Source: JASHPR01 sp963778075
GTDB taxonomy: Bacteria; Actinomycetota; Actinomycetes; Streptosporangiales; Streptosporangiaceae
Assembly: GCA_963778075.1 (NCBI GenBank)
Contig: CAVZTJ010000013.1
Coordinates: 42,695 to 106,694, forward strand
Length of the DNA: 64,000 nt
Direction of reading: 5' to 3'
Below the pieces are notes generated by a model. It saw nothing but the letters and a program-made list of their open reading frames with translations, had not been told where the DNA came from and made no database searches. Shown here in pieces: positions 41,811 through 49,930 of this stretch. The stretch's first letter is position 1. Each line of letters starts with the position of its first letter. The position numbers and the translations under genes were made by a program.

Positions 41811-43013
41811 GTGAGCGAACGTGGGCAGGAGCGGGTGGCTCCTTATATGGCGGTTGGGCTGTCGACCGTCGTGCACGGCATCGGCAGCCGCCGGGACATC
41901 GAGCGCAACCTGCAGATTGTCGAGGACGGGATCCACGCGGCGGTCTCGATCATCGGCATCAACATGCCGGTCCGGCTGATCGCGCTCGCCGAAGGCGCGC
42001 TGACCGGTTTCACCGACGAGATCTTCGACATCCCGCACGTTACGGCGGCGCGGGACCTGTTCATCGATATCCCGGGGCCGGAGACGGACCGGCTGGCCGC
42101 GCTGGCCCGGCACTACGACACCTACATCGTGGCCCAGTGCAAGGCGCGCTGGCCCGAGGTGATCGACGACCGCTTCTTCAACACCCTGATCGTCATCTCG
42201 CGGCAGGGCGAGATCGTGCACAAGGCGGCGAAGAACCACATCTGGTGCCGGGAGCGCTCGTGCGTCCCGCACGACGTCTACAACCGCTGGGTGGAGCTGT
42301 TCGGCGACGGCATCGACGCGTTCTACCCGGTGCTGCGCACCGACGACATCGGCAACATCGGCACGATCTGCTGTTCCGACGGCGAGTACCCCGAGGCGGT
42401 GCGCGCGCTCGCGTTCAACGGCGCCGAGGTCGTCTACCGTCCGAGCGAAGCGGTGCCCATGACCCAGATGGGGATGGAGCCCGGCGGGACGTGGCTGCTG
42501 CAGAACCGGGCGCACGCGCACTTCAACAACGTCTTCATGGTGTGCCCCAACGTCGGACCGGTCTACGTGCACCCGAAGATGGAGCACCCCTACGACATCG
42601 CCGGCGGGAACTCGCACATCGTGGACTACCAGGGCAACGTGCTCGGCCACACCACGTCGGGCACCAACACGTTCGTGGCGGGAATCATCGACATCGAGGC
42701 CCTGCGCCAGTTCCGCACGATGAACCTCAATTCGAACTGGATGAAGGACCTGCGCACCGAGATCTTCCGGCGCATGTACGAGGAGCCGGTCCATCCGAAG
42801 AACCTCTGGCTGGACGACGAGCCGCTACGCCACGCCGAGGTGGACGAGATCTACCGCGCGAACATTGGCAGGCTGGTGGCCCGCGGCAGCTTCACCCCGC
42901 CGGCGCACCCGTTCCCCGGAGTGCGGTACATCGCGCCCGGTGAGTCGCCAGACGAGGATGACTGGGAGCAGGTACGCGGCCTGTGGGCCGAGGACGGCGA
43001 CGATTCCACATGA
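41811..43013 (+). CDS. Nitrilase-superfamily amidohydrolase
   Basis: The 400-residue carbon-nitrogen hydrolase shows the Glu-Lys-Cys triad. Glu lies in LAEGALTGFTDEIFDIPHV, Lys in IVHKAAKNHIWCRE and Cys in IGTICCSDGEYPEAVRALAF. A later Glu-containing loop reads VVYRPSEAVPMTQMGMEPGG. Length exceeds the 270-320 of simple nitrilases because of a C-terminal extension (about 310-400), as in formamidase/acylamide-hydrolase-like members. GTG start. It acts on a small amide in the cytosol; which one is unknown. Confidence 0.87.
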   Translation: MSERGQERVAPYMAVGLSTVVHGIGSRRDIERNLQIVEDGIHAAVSIIGINMPVRLIALAEGALTGFTDEIFDIPHVTAARDLFIDIPGPETDRLAALARHYDTYIVAQCKARWPEVIDDRFFNTLIVISRQGEIVHKAAKNHIWCRERSCVPHDVYNRWVELFGDGIDAFYPVLRTDDIGNIGTICCSDGEYPEAVRALAFNGAEVVYRPSEAVPMTQMGMEPGGTWLLQNRAHAHFNNVFMVCPNVGPVYVHPKMEHPYDIAGGNSHIVDYQGNVLGHTTSGTNTFVAGIIDIEALRQFRTMNLNSNWMKDLRTEIFRRMYEEPVHPKNLWLDDEPLRHAEVDEIYRANIGRLVARGSFTPPAHPFPGVRYIAPGESPDEDDWEQVRGLWAEDGDDST

Positions 43014-43065
43014 TCTAGGAGGCTGGGGTGCAGATGCTGCACGGGGTGGGCACGCCGGTGCGGGG

Positions 43066-44307
43066 TTAGGCGGCGCGGCCGGTGAGGGACGGGTAGACGA
43101 GTTGCGCGAGGTCGCGCTGGAGCGGCAGCGCACCGTACGGGTTGAGCTGCGTGAACAGCATGGCTGCGAGGTTTTCGGCTGGGTCGACGAAGAACTCCGT
43201 GTTGAGCGCGCCGCTCCAGAAGCCAGTGCCAGCTGACGCTGGAGAACCGGACGCGACCGGGTCGGTCACCACCGCGAGCCCGAGCCCGAATCCCACGCCG
43301 GGCACCGGCTGCCAGGCGGGCGGCTGCGGCTGGATCTCCGTGTAGGAGGCGCCGCCCGGCAGGTGGTTGCGGAACATGCGGGCCACGGTGTGCGCCCCGA
43401 GCAGCCGCACCCCGTCCAGTTCGCCGCCGCGCAGGAGGAACTGGGTGAACCGGTGGTAGTCGCCAGCGGTGCCGACCAGACCACCGCCACCGCTCAGCCA
43501 CGCCGGCGGCTCGGCGCCGCGGGCGAAGGCCACGTCGTCGCGGGTCAGCTTCCCGCTGGCCGGATCCAGCGCATACACGGCGGGCAGCCGCTCAGCGCGC
43601 TCGCCGTCGGCCCAGAAACCCGTGTCCGTCATGCCCAGCGGCTCGAAGATCCGCCCCGCAAAGAATTCGTCGAGTCGCTGCCCGGAGACCACCTCCACGA
43701 GACGGCCGAGCACGTCGATGGCGACCGAGTACATCCACCGCGTGCCGGGCGGGTACACCAGCGGTATCGCCGCCCATCGATCGCAGCGGGCGGCCAGGTC
43801 GGCGGTTGCCCACCCCGGCTCCTCGTCAGCGGCGCGGTACATCGCGTCCACCGGGTGCACCTCATGAAAGTGGTAGCTCAGCCCCGCGGTGTGGGTGAGC
43901 AGGTGCCGGACCCGGATCGGCTCCGGCGACGGCACGGTCGCGGGGGCGGACGGCGGGCCGTACTGGTAGACGCGCGGCGAGCCGAACGCGGGCAGCCACC
44001 TATCGACCGGGTCGTCGAGCGCGAAGGCGCCCGCCTCGTAGAGCATCATCGCCGCGACCGAGGCGACCGGCTTGGTCATCGAGTGCAGCCGCCAGATCGT
44101 GTCCGGGCGCACCGGGGTGCCGGCCTCCACGTCGGCCAGGCCGCGGCACTGATGCCAGACCACCGCGCCGCCCCGGGCGACCACCAGCTGCCACCCGGCC
44201 AGCTTCCCCTCGTCGACGTAACGCCCCAGGTAGTCCCCGGCCCGCGTCAGCCGCTCGCCGTCCAGCCCGTGGCTGCCAGGGTCCCTCGGCTCCGGCACCG
44301 CGCTCAA
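43066..44307 (-). CDS. Serine hydrolase of the class C beta-lactamase / esterase family
   Basis: The 413-residue protein has the SxxK nucleophile in IWRLHSMTKPVASVAAMM (Ser76, Lys79), the second-motif Tyr in MYSVAIDVLGRLVEVVSG, and the C-terminal WSGALNTEFFVDPAENLAAM that replaces the KTG box in esterase-type members. The LTHTAGLSYHFHEVHP segment is typical. No signal peptide is seen, so it is probably a cytosolic esterase (EstB-like) or D-amino-peptidase rather than a secreted beta-lactamase. Confidence 0.87.
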   Translation of the reverse strand: MSAVPEPRDPGSHGLDGERLTRAGDYLGRYVDEGKLAGWQLVVARGGAVVWHQCRGLADVEAGTPVRPDTIWRLHSMTKPVASVAAMMLYEAGAFALDDPVDRWLPAFGSPRVYQYGPPSAPATVPSPEPIRVRHLLTHTAGLSYHFHEVHPVDAMYRAADEEPGWATADLAARCDRWAAIPLVYPPGTRWMYSVAIDVLGRLVEVVSGQRLDEFFAGRIFEPLGMTDTGFWADGERAERLPAVYALDPASGKLTRDDVAFARGAEPPAWLSGGGGLVGTAGDYHRFTQFLLRGGELDGVRLLGAHTVARMFRNHLPGGASYTEIQPQPPAWQPVPGVGFGLGLAVVTDPVASGSPASAGTGFWSGALNTEFFVDPAENLAAMLFTQLNPYGALPLQRDLAQLVYPSLTGRAA

Positions 44308-44388
44308 AGGATCACCTCTCGCCGTCTCGCCGAACGCTGCCCGCTCACCCTACGACGGCCTGGGGCTCTGCCCGCCGGGACGTGCCTA

Positions 44389-45531
44389 CTAGCCCGCCGT
44401 GAGCGCGGCGGCACCGGTGACCACCGATCGCATGTCTCGGGTCTTGTGGTACGCACCGCGCTGGAACGCGGCGCCGTTGCCGCGCTCGAGCACGGCGGCC
44501 AGCAATTCGGCCACGGAATCGGCGTCCCCCGCGTCCGATAGCGCGTCGTACACGTGGTCCAGCAGCGAGTTCGCGACATTCGCCGCCGGTTGCGGGCGGA
44601 AAGTGGCCGGGTCGAGCAGGACGCCGTCCAGCCCCGATCGGCTCGCCCGCCATGCGGCCAGGCGCAGCAGCTCGACCCGCTGATTCGGGCCTGGCTGTCC
44701 CGCACGCCAGTTGCGCGCCTCGGTCTCCACCAGCGCCCGGACCAAGGCAGCGACCAGTACGGCGTCAGCAGCATGCAGGCACACATCCGCGACGCGCACC
44801 TCAAGTGTCGGGTAGTGCTCGGACAAGCGTGCGTCGAAGTACACCATCCCGGTATCCAGCGCCGTGTCCGTGAGCATCATCTGCTCAACGGTGCTGCGGT
44901 AATTCTCGGCGCTGCCGAATGCCGGGGTCGGTCCTGACGTCGGCCAACGCCCCCACACCTGGTAGCGGAAGCTCGCGTAGGCGCTGTCGCGCCCCTGCCA
45001 GAACGGCGAGTTCGCGCTCAGCGCCAGCAGGACCGGCAGCCACGGCCGGATCCGGTCCAGCGTGGCGACGCCCTCCTCCTCAGACGAGATCTCCACGTGA
45101 ACGTGGCAGCCGCAGGTCAGCTGCTCCTGCGCGGTCAGCCCGAACACATCGGCGATCTCTTGGTAGCGCTCTTTGTCCATGATGGTGGGCTCGACCGAGA
45201 TCGGCGAGGTGGCCAGGGCCGCCACCCGCACCCCAGCACGCTGGGCGGCGTCGGCGGCCCAGGACCGGCAGCGGCGCACTTCGCGGTCCAGCTCGTCGAC
45301 GCTGCGGCACGGCCGGGTGTTGGTTTCCATCTGCTGCTGCTGCAGTTCGGATTCGAGCGCGTCCGCGGCCTCGTGGCCACCACCGCGGCCGCCGGGGCCG
45401 CCTCCTGACGCGGCCACTTCGTGCTGCAGGGTCTGCAGCACGGTCCCGGCTACCGCGCGGGGCTGTCCGGTCTCTGGTGCGACGAGCAAAAGCTCTTCTT
45501 CGACCCCGAAGCTGCGAACGCTCATGCTCAC
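44389..45531 (-). CDS. YbdK-type carboxylate-amine ligase (glutamate-cysteine ligase family 2)
   Basis: The 380-residue protein begins with the GCS2 signature SVRSFGVEEELLLVAPETGQ and has ALESELQQQQMETNTRPCRS, TCGCHVHVEISSEEEGVATL, LLALSANSPFWQGRDSAYAS and TLEVRVADVCLHAADAVLVA. These residues form the ATP-grasp-like GshA fold of YbdK. Characterised YbdK has weak glutamate-cysteine ligase activity; in actinobacteria related proteins include EgtA, so the amino substrate is uncertain. Start ATG 45531 or 45525. Confidence 0.87.
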   Translation of the reverse strand: MSMSVRSFGVEEELLLVAPETGQPRAVAGTVLQTLQHEVAASGGGPGGRGGGHEAADALESELQQQQMETNTRPCRSVDELDREVRRCRSWAADAAQRAGVRVAALATSPISVEPTIMDKERYQEIADVFGLTAQEQLTCGCHVHVEISSEEEGVATLDRIRPWLPVLLALSANSPFWQGRDSAYASFRYQVWGRWPTSGPTPAFGSAENYRSTVEQMMLTDTALDTGMVYFDARLSEHYPTLEVRVADVCLHAADAVLVAALVRALVETEARNWRAGQPGPNQRVELLRLAAWRASRSGLDGVLLDPATFRPQPAANVANSLLDHVYDALSDAGDADSVAELLAAVLERGNGAAFQRGAYHKTRDMRSVVTGAAALTAG

Positions 45532-45588
45532 CAGACTGCCAGCCCGCGAACCTGCGGCACGGACCGGCTAGGCCCTCCGCGAACTCGG

Positions 45589-45966
45589 TCAGCCCGCGAA
45601 CTCGGTCAGGGAGAGGGTGTTGCCGTCGGGATCGGTGAACCAGGCGACCCTGTCTCCGCTCGGCGCCGTCCAGATGCCGGCCTCGTCCTGGCCCATGCCG
45701 TCGTAGCGGGTGAAGCGCACGCCCTTCGCTTCCAGCCCGCGCACGGTTGCCACGATGTCGTCCACCCGCCACCCGGCGATCGTGAACGACTGCACCGCCA
45801 GATCGGGCACCGGAGTGACGCGCAGCATCGTGCCGCCCGAGTCCAGGACCAGAGCGAACGGCGTGTCCTCGGCGACGCGAAGCCCGAGAACCCGCTCGTA
45901 GAAGCCCCGCGCCTCGAAGATGTCGCGCACTGGGATGAAGCCGATGAACGGCGCTCCGGCGAGCAC
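45589..45966 (-). CDS. VOC-family (glyoxalase/bleomycin-resistance fold) protein
   Basis: The 125-residue protein has two beta-alpha-beta-beta-beta modules: FIGFIPVRDIFEARGFYERV, LGLRVAEDTPFALVLDSGGT, then WRVDDIVATVRGLEAKGVRF and IWTAPSGDRVAWFTDPDGNT. Metal ligands would include the Glu in the last strand (TEFAG). GTG 45966 gives the family length. A 15-bp duplication (CGCGAACTCGGTCAG, twice at 45576-45610) covers its last codons. Confidence 0.83.
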   Translation of the reverse strand: MLAGAPFIGFIPVRDIFEARGFYERVLGLRVAEDTPFALVLDSGGTMLRVTPVPDLAVQSFTIAGWRVDDIVATVRGLEAKGVRFTRYDGMGQDEAGIWTAPSGDRVAWFTDPDGNTLSLTEFAG

Positions 45967-46071
45967 CGGCCGAACATACCACGCGCTGGCAGACACCCCC
46001 CGCCATCGCCGCTCGCCGCGCCCGGCCAGCGGCGCCGCGGCCCGTTCCGGAATCTCGTTAGGCTGGCCCTC

Positions 46072-46506
46072 ATGTCGCTGGAAGACCTGCCGATCGTTGA
46101 ATTTGCCTTTCCCGGCCCGCTCCGCGATCAGCTGGTCGCCGCGATCCTGAGTGGCAGCAAGACCACCACGACCGCGCTGATGGCAGATTACGAGCGTGAA
46201 CGGGAGCCGCTCCCCCACCCTGGCCTGCGCGAAGCCGTGGTCGACTCCGCCGGGGAGCGGGTGGCGGTGGTCGAGACGACGGCGGTGCGGGTGGTCCGCC
46301 TCGGCGATGTTGACCTGGCTCATGCGGTCGGCGAGGGCGAGGGGTATGGCTCGGTCGCCGAATGGCGGGCCGGGCATGAGCGGTTCTGGTACTCGGCCGA
46401 GGTGCGGGCCGAGCTCGATGATCCGGATTTTGCCGTCAACGACGACACCCTCGTGGTCGCTCAGACGTTCCGGCTCCTGGAGGTTCGGGAGGGCGGCCAT
46501 CCATGA
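46072..46506 (+). CDS. ASCH domain-containing protein
   Basis: The 144-residue protein has FAFPGPLRDQLVAAILSGSK, TTTTALMADYEREREPLPHP, RVAVVETTAVRVVRLGDVDL, GSVAEWRAGHERFWY and DTLVVAQTFRLLE. This is the PUA-like ASCH fold, with the GxKxxT motif seen as GSKTTTT. It is thought to bind or process modified nucleosides or RNA; one family member is an amidohydrolase of N4-acetylcytidine. Its TGA overlaps the next ATG (ATGA), so it is coupled to the NIPSNAP gene. Confidence 0.87.
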   Translation: MSLEDLPIVEFAFPGPLRDQLVAAILSGSKTTTTALMADYEREREPLPHPGLREAVVDSAGERVAVVETTAVRVVRLGDVDLAHAVGEGEGYGSVAEWRAGHERFWYSAEVRAELDDPDFAVNDDTLVVAQTFRLLEVREGGHP

Positions 46507-46835
46507 TCACCTGTGTTGTTGATTATGTGATCGACGCGGCGAAGATCGATGCCTTTGAGCGCTTCGCGCGCCGCTGGATGGAGCTGGTCAACCTGCACGG
46601 CGGCACTCATCACGGGTACTTCCTGCCGGCCGAGGGCGCCAGCGACAAGGCACTCGCCCTGTTCAGCTTCCCCAGCCTCGCCGCTTATGAGCAGTACCGT
46701 TCCCGTTTCGGCAGCGACCCCGACTTCCTGGCCGCGGACCGGATCAGGGACGAGAGCGGATGCGTCCTGCGATACGAGCGCACCTTCATGCGCCCGCTCC
46801 TTCCCGGGCCGGGGCCGGAGGCCGCGGCCAGATAG
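46503..46835 (+). CDS. NIPSNAP-family protein
   Basis: The 110-residue ferredoxin-like dimeric alpha/beta barrel protein reads VVDYVIDAAKIDAFERFARR, LVNLHGGTHHGYFLPAEGAS and ALFSFPSLAAYEQYRSRFGS. Function of bacterial NIPSNAP proteins is unknown. The ATG overlaps the ASCH stop, and the 3' end overlaps the convergent GNAT gene by 50 bases. Confidence 0.87.
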   Translation: MITCVVDYVIDAAKIDAFERFARRWMELVNLHGGTHHGYFLPAEGASDKALALFSFPSLAAYEQYRSRFGSDPDFLAADRIRDESGCVLRYERTFMRPLLPGPGPEAAAR

Positions 46836-47346
46836 CCGCGCCTGCGCTCGCTAAACGGTCCAGGGAACGTGCCATCGCGATCTCGGGCAGCTGCGGGTTG
46901 GACGGCAGCGGCTGGCGTTCCCCGGTCGGCCGGAAGCCGCACCGTTCGTAGAGCAGGCGGGCGTTGCGGTTGCTCTCGGCCACCCACAGGTGCACGCGCG
47001 TCATGTCCTTCGCCCGGGCCCGCCGGACAACGGCCTCGACGAGCGCCCGGCCGATTCCGTGCCCGCGAGCCTCGGGGCTGGTCCACATTGAGATCAGCTC
47101 GATCGTTCCCGGCTCGCCCTCGTACCCGCCGGCGATCCCGACCGGCGCGGAGCCGGGTTCCGGCGCGTAGGCGAGGAACGTGTCGCCGCGGCTGATCCAG
47201 CGCAGCCAGTCGGCTTCGGCGAACGCGACCTCCCGCTCGTAGGTTGACGCGAACGCCTGCGGCGCATCCTGCAGCGCGGCCAGCCGGATGTCCCGCAAGG
47301 CCCGCCAGTCGTCCGCGCCGATCTCCCGTATCTCCACCCGGAGCAT
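46786..47346 (-). CDS. GNAT-family N-acetyltransferase
   Basis: The 186-residue protein has IREIGADDWRALRDIRLAAL, YEGEPGTIELISMWTSPEAR and the acetyl-CoA loop GHGIGRALVEAVVRRARAKD, then VHLWVAESNRNARLLYERCG with FRPTGERQPL (RimI-like C-terminal strand). It transfers acetyl to an amine; substrate unknown. The C-terminal tail is Pro/Ala-rich and overlaps the NIPSNAP gene. Confidence 0.88.
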   Translation of the reverse strand: MLRVEIREIGADDWRALRDIRLAALQDAPQAFASTYEREVAFAEADWLRWISRGDTFLAYAPEPGSAPVGIAGGYEGEPGTIELISMWTSPEARGHGIGRALVEAVVRRARAKDMTRVHLWVAESNRNARLLYERCGFRPTGERQPLPSNPQLPEIAMARSLDRLASAGAAIWPRPPAPAREGAGA

Positions 47347-47415
47347 GCTCTCGCGATGCGGGCCCGCAAAGCGAGCCGGCCCGGGGCTTTAGGATTTAGA
47401 CAGCCACTATCAAAA

Positions 47416-47445
47416 GTTGGTAACCACTTTTCGGAGGTTACCAAC
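47416..47445. promoter_or_regulatory. Perfect inverted repeat GTTGGTAACC-N10-GGTTACCAAC
   Basis: Ten-base arms at 47416-47425 and 47436-47445 are exact inverted complements with a 10-base spacer containing CGGA. The right arm ends at an ATG (47446) that opens only a short non-homologous reading frame. It appears to be an operator/leader left from a gene that has been deleted. Confidence 0.6.
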
Positions 47446-47472
47446 ATGCCGGTGACTGGGTCGCGCAAGTGC

Positions 47473-47546
47473 CGGACAGGACGGTGCCGTCCAGGCTCAC
47501 CGCCAGGATGCACAGGCTGACCGCCCCGAGCGCCCACCCGTCGTCC
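47473..47546 (-). pseudogene. N-terminal fragment of an MFS (DHA2) transporter
   Basis: On the minus strand the sequence reads DDGWALGAVSLCILAVSLDG followed by TVLS, the first helix of DHA2 transporters (WALGALSLCxLAVxLDGTVLSVALP). It stops being MFS-like at 47473. A C-terminal MFS fragment abuts it in the opposite orientation, so the gene was split by an inversion or by joining of two deletion ends. Confidence 0.65.
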
Positions 47547-47549
47547 AGG

Positions 47550-47872
47550 CGTTCCAGAAGACCGCCGGGCCGTTCGGCACCGCGATCGCGGGCAGCGTCC
47601 TCGCGGCCGGCTACCAGGCCCGCCTCAACGTCACCGGCCTGCCCGCCGCCGCGGCCGCCGCGGCCCGGCAGAGCGTGGACGGCGGGCTCGCCGTCGCCAG
47701 CCAGGTAAGGTCGGCCGGGCTGGCCCAGTCGGCCCGCGCCGCCTTCGCTGGTGGCCTGGACGCGTCGTTGCTGGTCTCGGCCGGCATCGGCATCGCCGGC
47801 GCCATCCTTGCCCTGGCCTTCCTGCCCCGGGGCCGGATCGGTCACCGGCCCGGCAGCAGCGAAAGGAACCTC
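47550..47872 (+). pseudogene. C-terminal fragment of an MFS (DHA2) transporter
   Basis: The plus strand reads FQKTAGPFGTAIAGSVLAAG, YQARLNVTGLPAAAAAAARQ and DASLLVSAGIGIAGAILALA with FLPRGRIG, the last two membrane helices of a DHA2 transporter. No start codon or upstream helices exist. It runs in frame into the TetR remnant that follows, and homologous loci often have TetR next to such a transporter. Confidence 0.7.
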
Positions 47873-48195
47873 ATGCCAGCCCGTAGCGATCAACCGGCAG
47901 GCCTGCGGGAACGCAAGAAGGCCCGGACTCGCGCGACGATCCAGAGTCATGGGCTGCAGCTGTTCCGCGAGCAGGGCTACGACGCCACCACCATCGAGCA
48001 GATCATCGACGCCGCCGAGATCTCCGAGACCACGTTCTTCCGCTACTTCCCGACCAAGGAAGACGTGGTGCTGCAGGACGACTACGACCCGCTGATCATC
48101 GCCGCCTACCAGGAACGAACGACGACCCCGACGCCGACCTCGCCGAGCTCACCGACACGGCGCTCATGCACCTCGAATCCGGCCTCACCTTGTGA
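47873..48195 (+). pseudogene. TetR-family regulator with an internal deletion
   Basis: ATG 47873 (leader GAAAGGAACC) starts MPARSDQPAGLRERKKARTR and has a full helix-turn-helix: FREQGYDATTIEQIIDAAEI, SETTFFRYFPTKEDVV. After LIIAAYQER near 48118 the frame changes. The last 25 residues, NDDPDADLAELTDTALMHLE with SGLTL, are a TetR C-terminus ending at TGA 48195. Most of the ligand domain is missing. Confidence 0.7.
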
Positions 48196-48244
48196 AGATG
48201 CAGGAGTAGCCCGACGCCGAGGAGGGGACGGGGACGGAGTGCGC

Positions 48245-49930
48245 ATGCAGACAGCAATGACCCGGCTGGACCGGCCATGGCGCAGGCCAGGCGCCGCGTG
48301 GTACACGCTGACCCGCCGGCTGCCCGGAATGGTGCACCCGCAGGTGAGCGTGTACGCGCCGGCCCCGGGCTCGGTGTCGGTGCTGCGGGACGCGCCGGTG
48401 GTCGTGCGTGACGGCACGACATTGCGGGTCAACGTCGTCCGCCCGGCCGGCGACGGCAGGTTCCCGGTGCTGATGTCGGCGCACCCGTACGGCAAGGACA
48501 ACCTGCCACGGCGGCGCGGCAGCGGCTGGTCGGTGTCGTTCCAGTTCCGGATCCTGCGGCAAGCCGCCCCGCTGCGGTTCTCGTCCCTGACCGGCTGGGA
48601 GGCGCCCGATCCGGCCTGGTGGACGGCCCAGGGCTACGCGGTGGTCAACTGCGACCTGCGCGGCGCGGGCACCTCGGACGGCGAGGCCGGCTTGCTGTCA
48701 AGCCAGGAAGCCGAGGACGTGCACGACCTGATCGAGTGGGCAGCGGCGCAGCCGTGGAGCACCGGCGACGTCGGCATGCTCGGCGTCTCCTACCTGGCCA
48801 TCTCGCAGTGGGAAGCGGCCGCGCAGCGGCCACCGGGCCTGAAGGCGATCTGCCCCTGGGAGGGGTTCACCGACGCCTACCGGGACCTGCTGTTCCCGGG
48901 TGGCATCCGCGAGGACGGCTTCGTCCGGATGTGGAGCCTCGGGCTGCGGCGAGTGCGGCAGCGCTACCGGATCAACAAGCAGCAGCGCCGGCGCCCGCTG
49001 CGCGACGAGTGGTGGCGCGGCCTGGTCCCGGCCCTGGACCGGATCAGCGTGCCGGCGCTGATCTGCGGCAGCTTTTCCGACAACGACCTGCACACCCGCG
49101 GGTCGTTCCGCGGCTTTGAGCGCATCTCCAGCACCGACCGGTTCCTGTACACCCACCGCGGCGGCAAGTGGGCCACGTTCTACTCCGCCGAGGCGCGCGC
49201 CGTGCAGCTGCGGTTCTTCGACCGCTACCTGCGGGGGCGGGACGTCCCGGCGCCGCCGCGGGTCCGCCTCGAGGTCCGCGAGAGCCGCGACGTGATCGCG
49301 AGCGTGCGCGAGGAGGACGCCTGGCCGCTGGAACGCACCCAGTGGCGCCCGCTGTACCTGGCCGGTGCCGGGCTGGCGGCGGAGCCGCCGCCGGCTCCCG
49401 GCCAGATTAGCTTTAGCGCACGCGACGAGGGCGCCTGCTTCCAGTGGCCAGTCACGTCCGACACGGAGCTGACCGGGCCGATGGCACTGCGGCTGTTCGT
49501 CGACGTGCACGGCGCCGACGACGTCGACCTGTTCGCGGGCGTGGAGAAATGGCGCGGCCAAAAGTACATCCCGTTCGAGGGCTCGTACGGGTTCGGCCGC
49601 GACCGGATCACGACCGGATGGCAGAAGGCCTCGCTGCGCGCGCTCGACGAGCGCGAATCCCGGCCGTTCGACCCGGTGCCGACGCTCGCCCGCCGCGAGC
49701 CGCTGGCACCGGGCCAGATCGTCCAGCTCGACATCGCGCTCGGCCCGTCGGCCACCCTGTTCCGCGCCGGGGAGACGCTTCGGCTCGTCGTCGCCGGGCG
49801 CTGGCTGTGGCCGCTCAACCCGCTGACCGGCCAGTTCCCCGCGGCCTACCAGAAGGGTCCCGCGGCCAGGTGCACCCTTCGCTGGGGTCCCGATCACCAG
49901 GCCCGTCTGCTCGTCCCGGTCATTCCCTGA
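48245..49930 (+). CDS. CocE/NonD-family (X-Pro dipeptidyl-peptidase S15-like) hydrolase
   Basis: The 561-residue protein has an alpha/beta-hydrolase domain: VLMSAHPYGKDNLPRRRGSG, WTAQGYAVVNCDLRGAGTSD, nucleophile elbow VGMLGVSYLAISQWEAA with Ser, and a C-terminal jelly-roll (about 400-560; ARCTLRWGP). Later Asp and His are expected in ICGSFSDNDLHTRGSF and the YTHRGGKWATFYSAE loop. CocE-type members cleave esters or amides of bulky substrates. ATG 48245 follows the TetR remnant; no signal peptide. Confidence 0.87.
   Translation: MQTAMTRLDRPWRRPGAAWYTLTRRLPGMVHPQVSVYAPAPGSVSVLRDAPVVVRDGTTLRVNVVRPAGDGRFPVLMSAHPYGKDNLPRRRGSGWSVSFQFRILRQAAPLRFSSLTGWEAPDPAWWTAQGYAVVNCDLRGAGTSDGEAGLLSSQEAEDVHDLIEWAAAQPWSTGDVGMLGVSYLAISQWEAAAQRPPGLKAICPWEGFTDAYRDLLFPGGIREDGFVRMWSLGLRRVRQRYRINKQQRRRPLRDEWWRGLVPALDRISVPALICGSFSDNDLHTRGSFRGFERISSTDRFLYTHRGGKWATFYSAEARAVQLRFFDRYLRGRDVPAPPRVRLEVRESRDVIASVREEDAWPLERTQWRPLYLAGAGLAAEPPPAPGQISFSARDEGACFQWPVTSDTELTGPMALRLFVDVHGADDVDLFAGVEKWRGQKYIPFEGSYGFGRDRITTGWQKASLRALDERESRPFDPVPTLARREPLAPGQIVQLDIALGPSATLFRAGETLRLVVAGRWLWPLNPLTGQFPAAYQKGPAARCTLRWGPDHQARLLVPVIP

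Noticed and set aside
41226..42794. 522-codon frame antisense to the nitrilase gene
   Set aside because: No domain; the nitrilase catalytic residues are clearly encoded on the other strand. Only its VOC-like segment near 41.6 kb is kept as a remnant.
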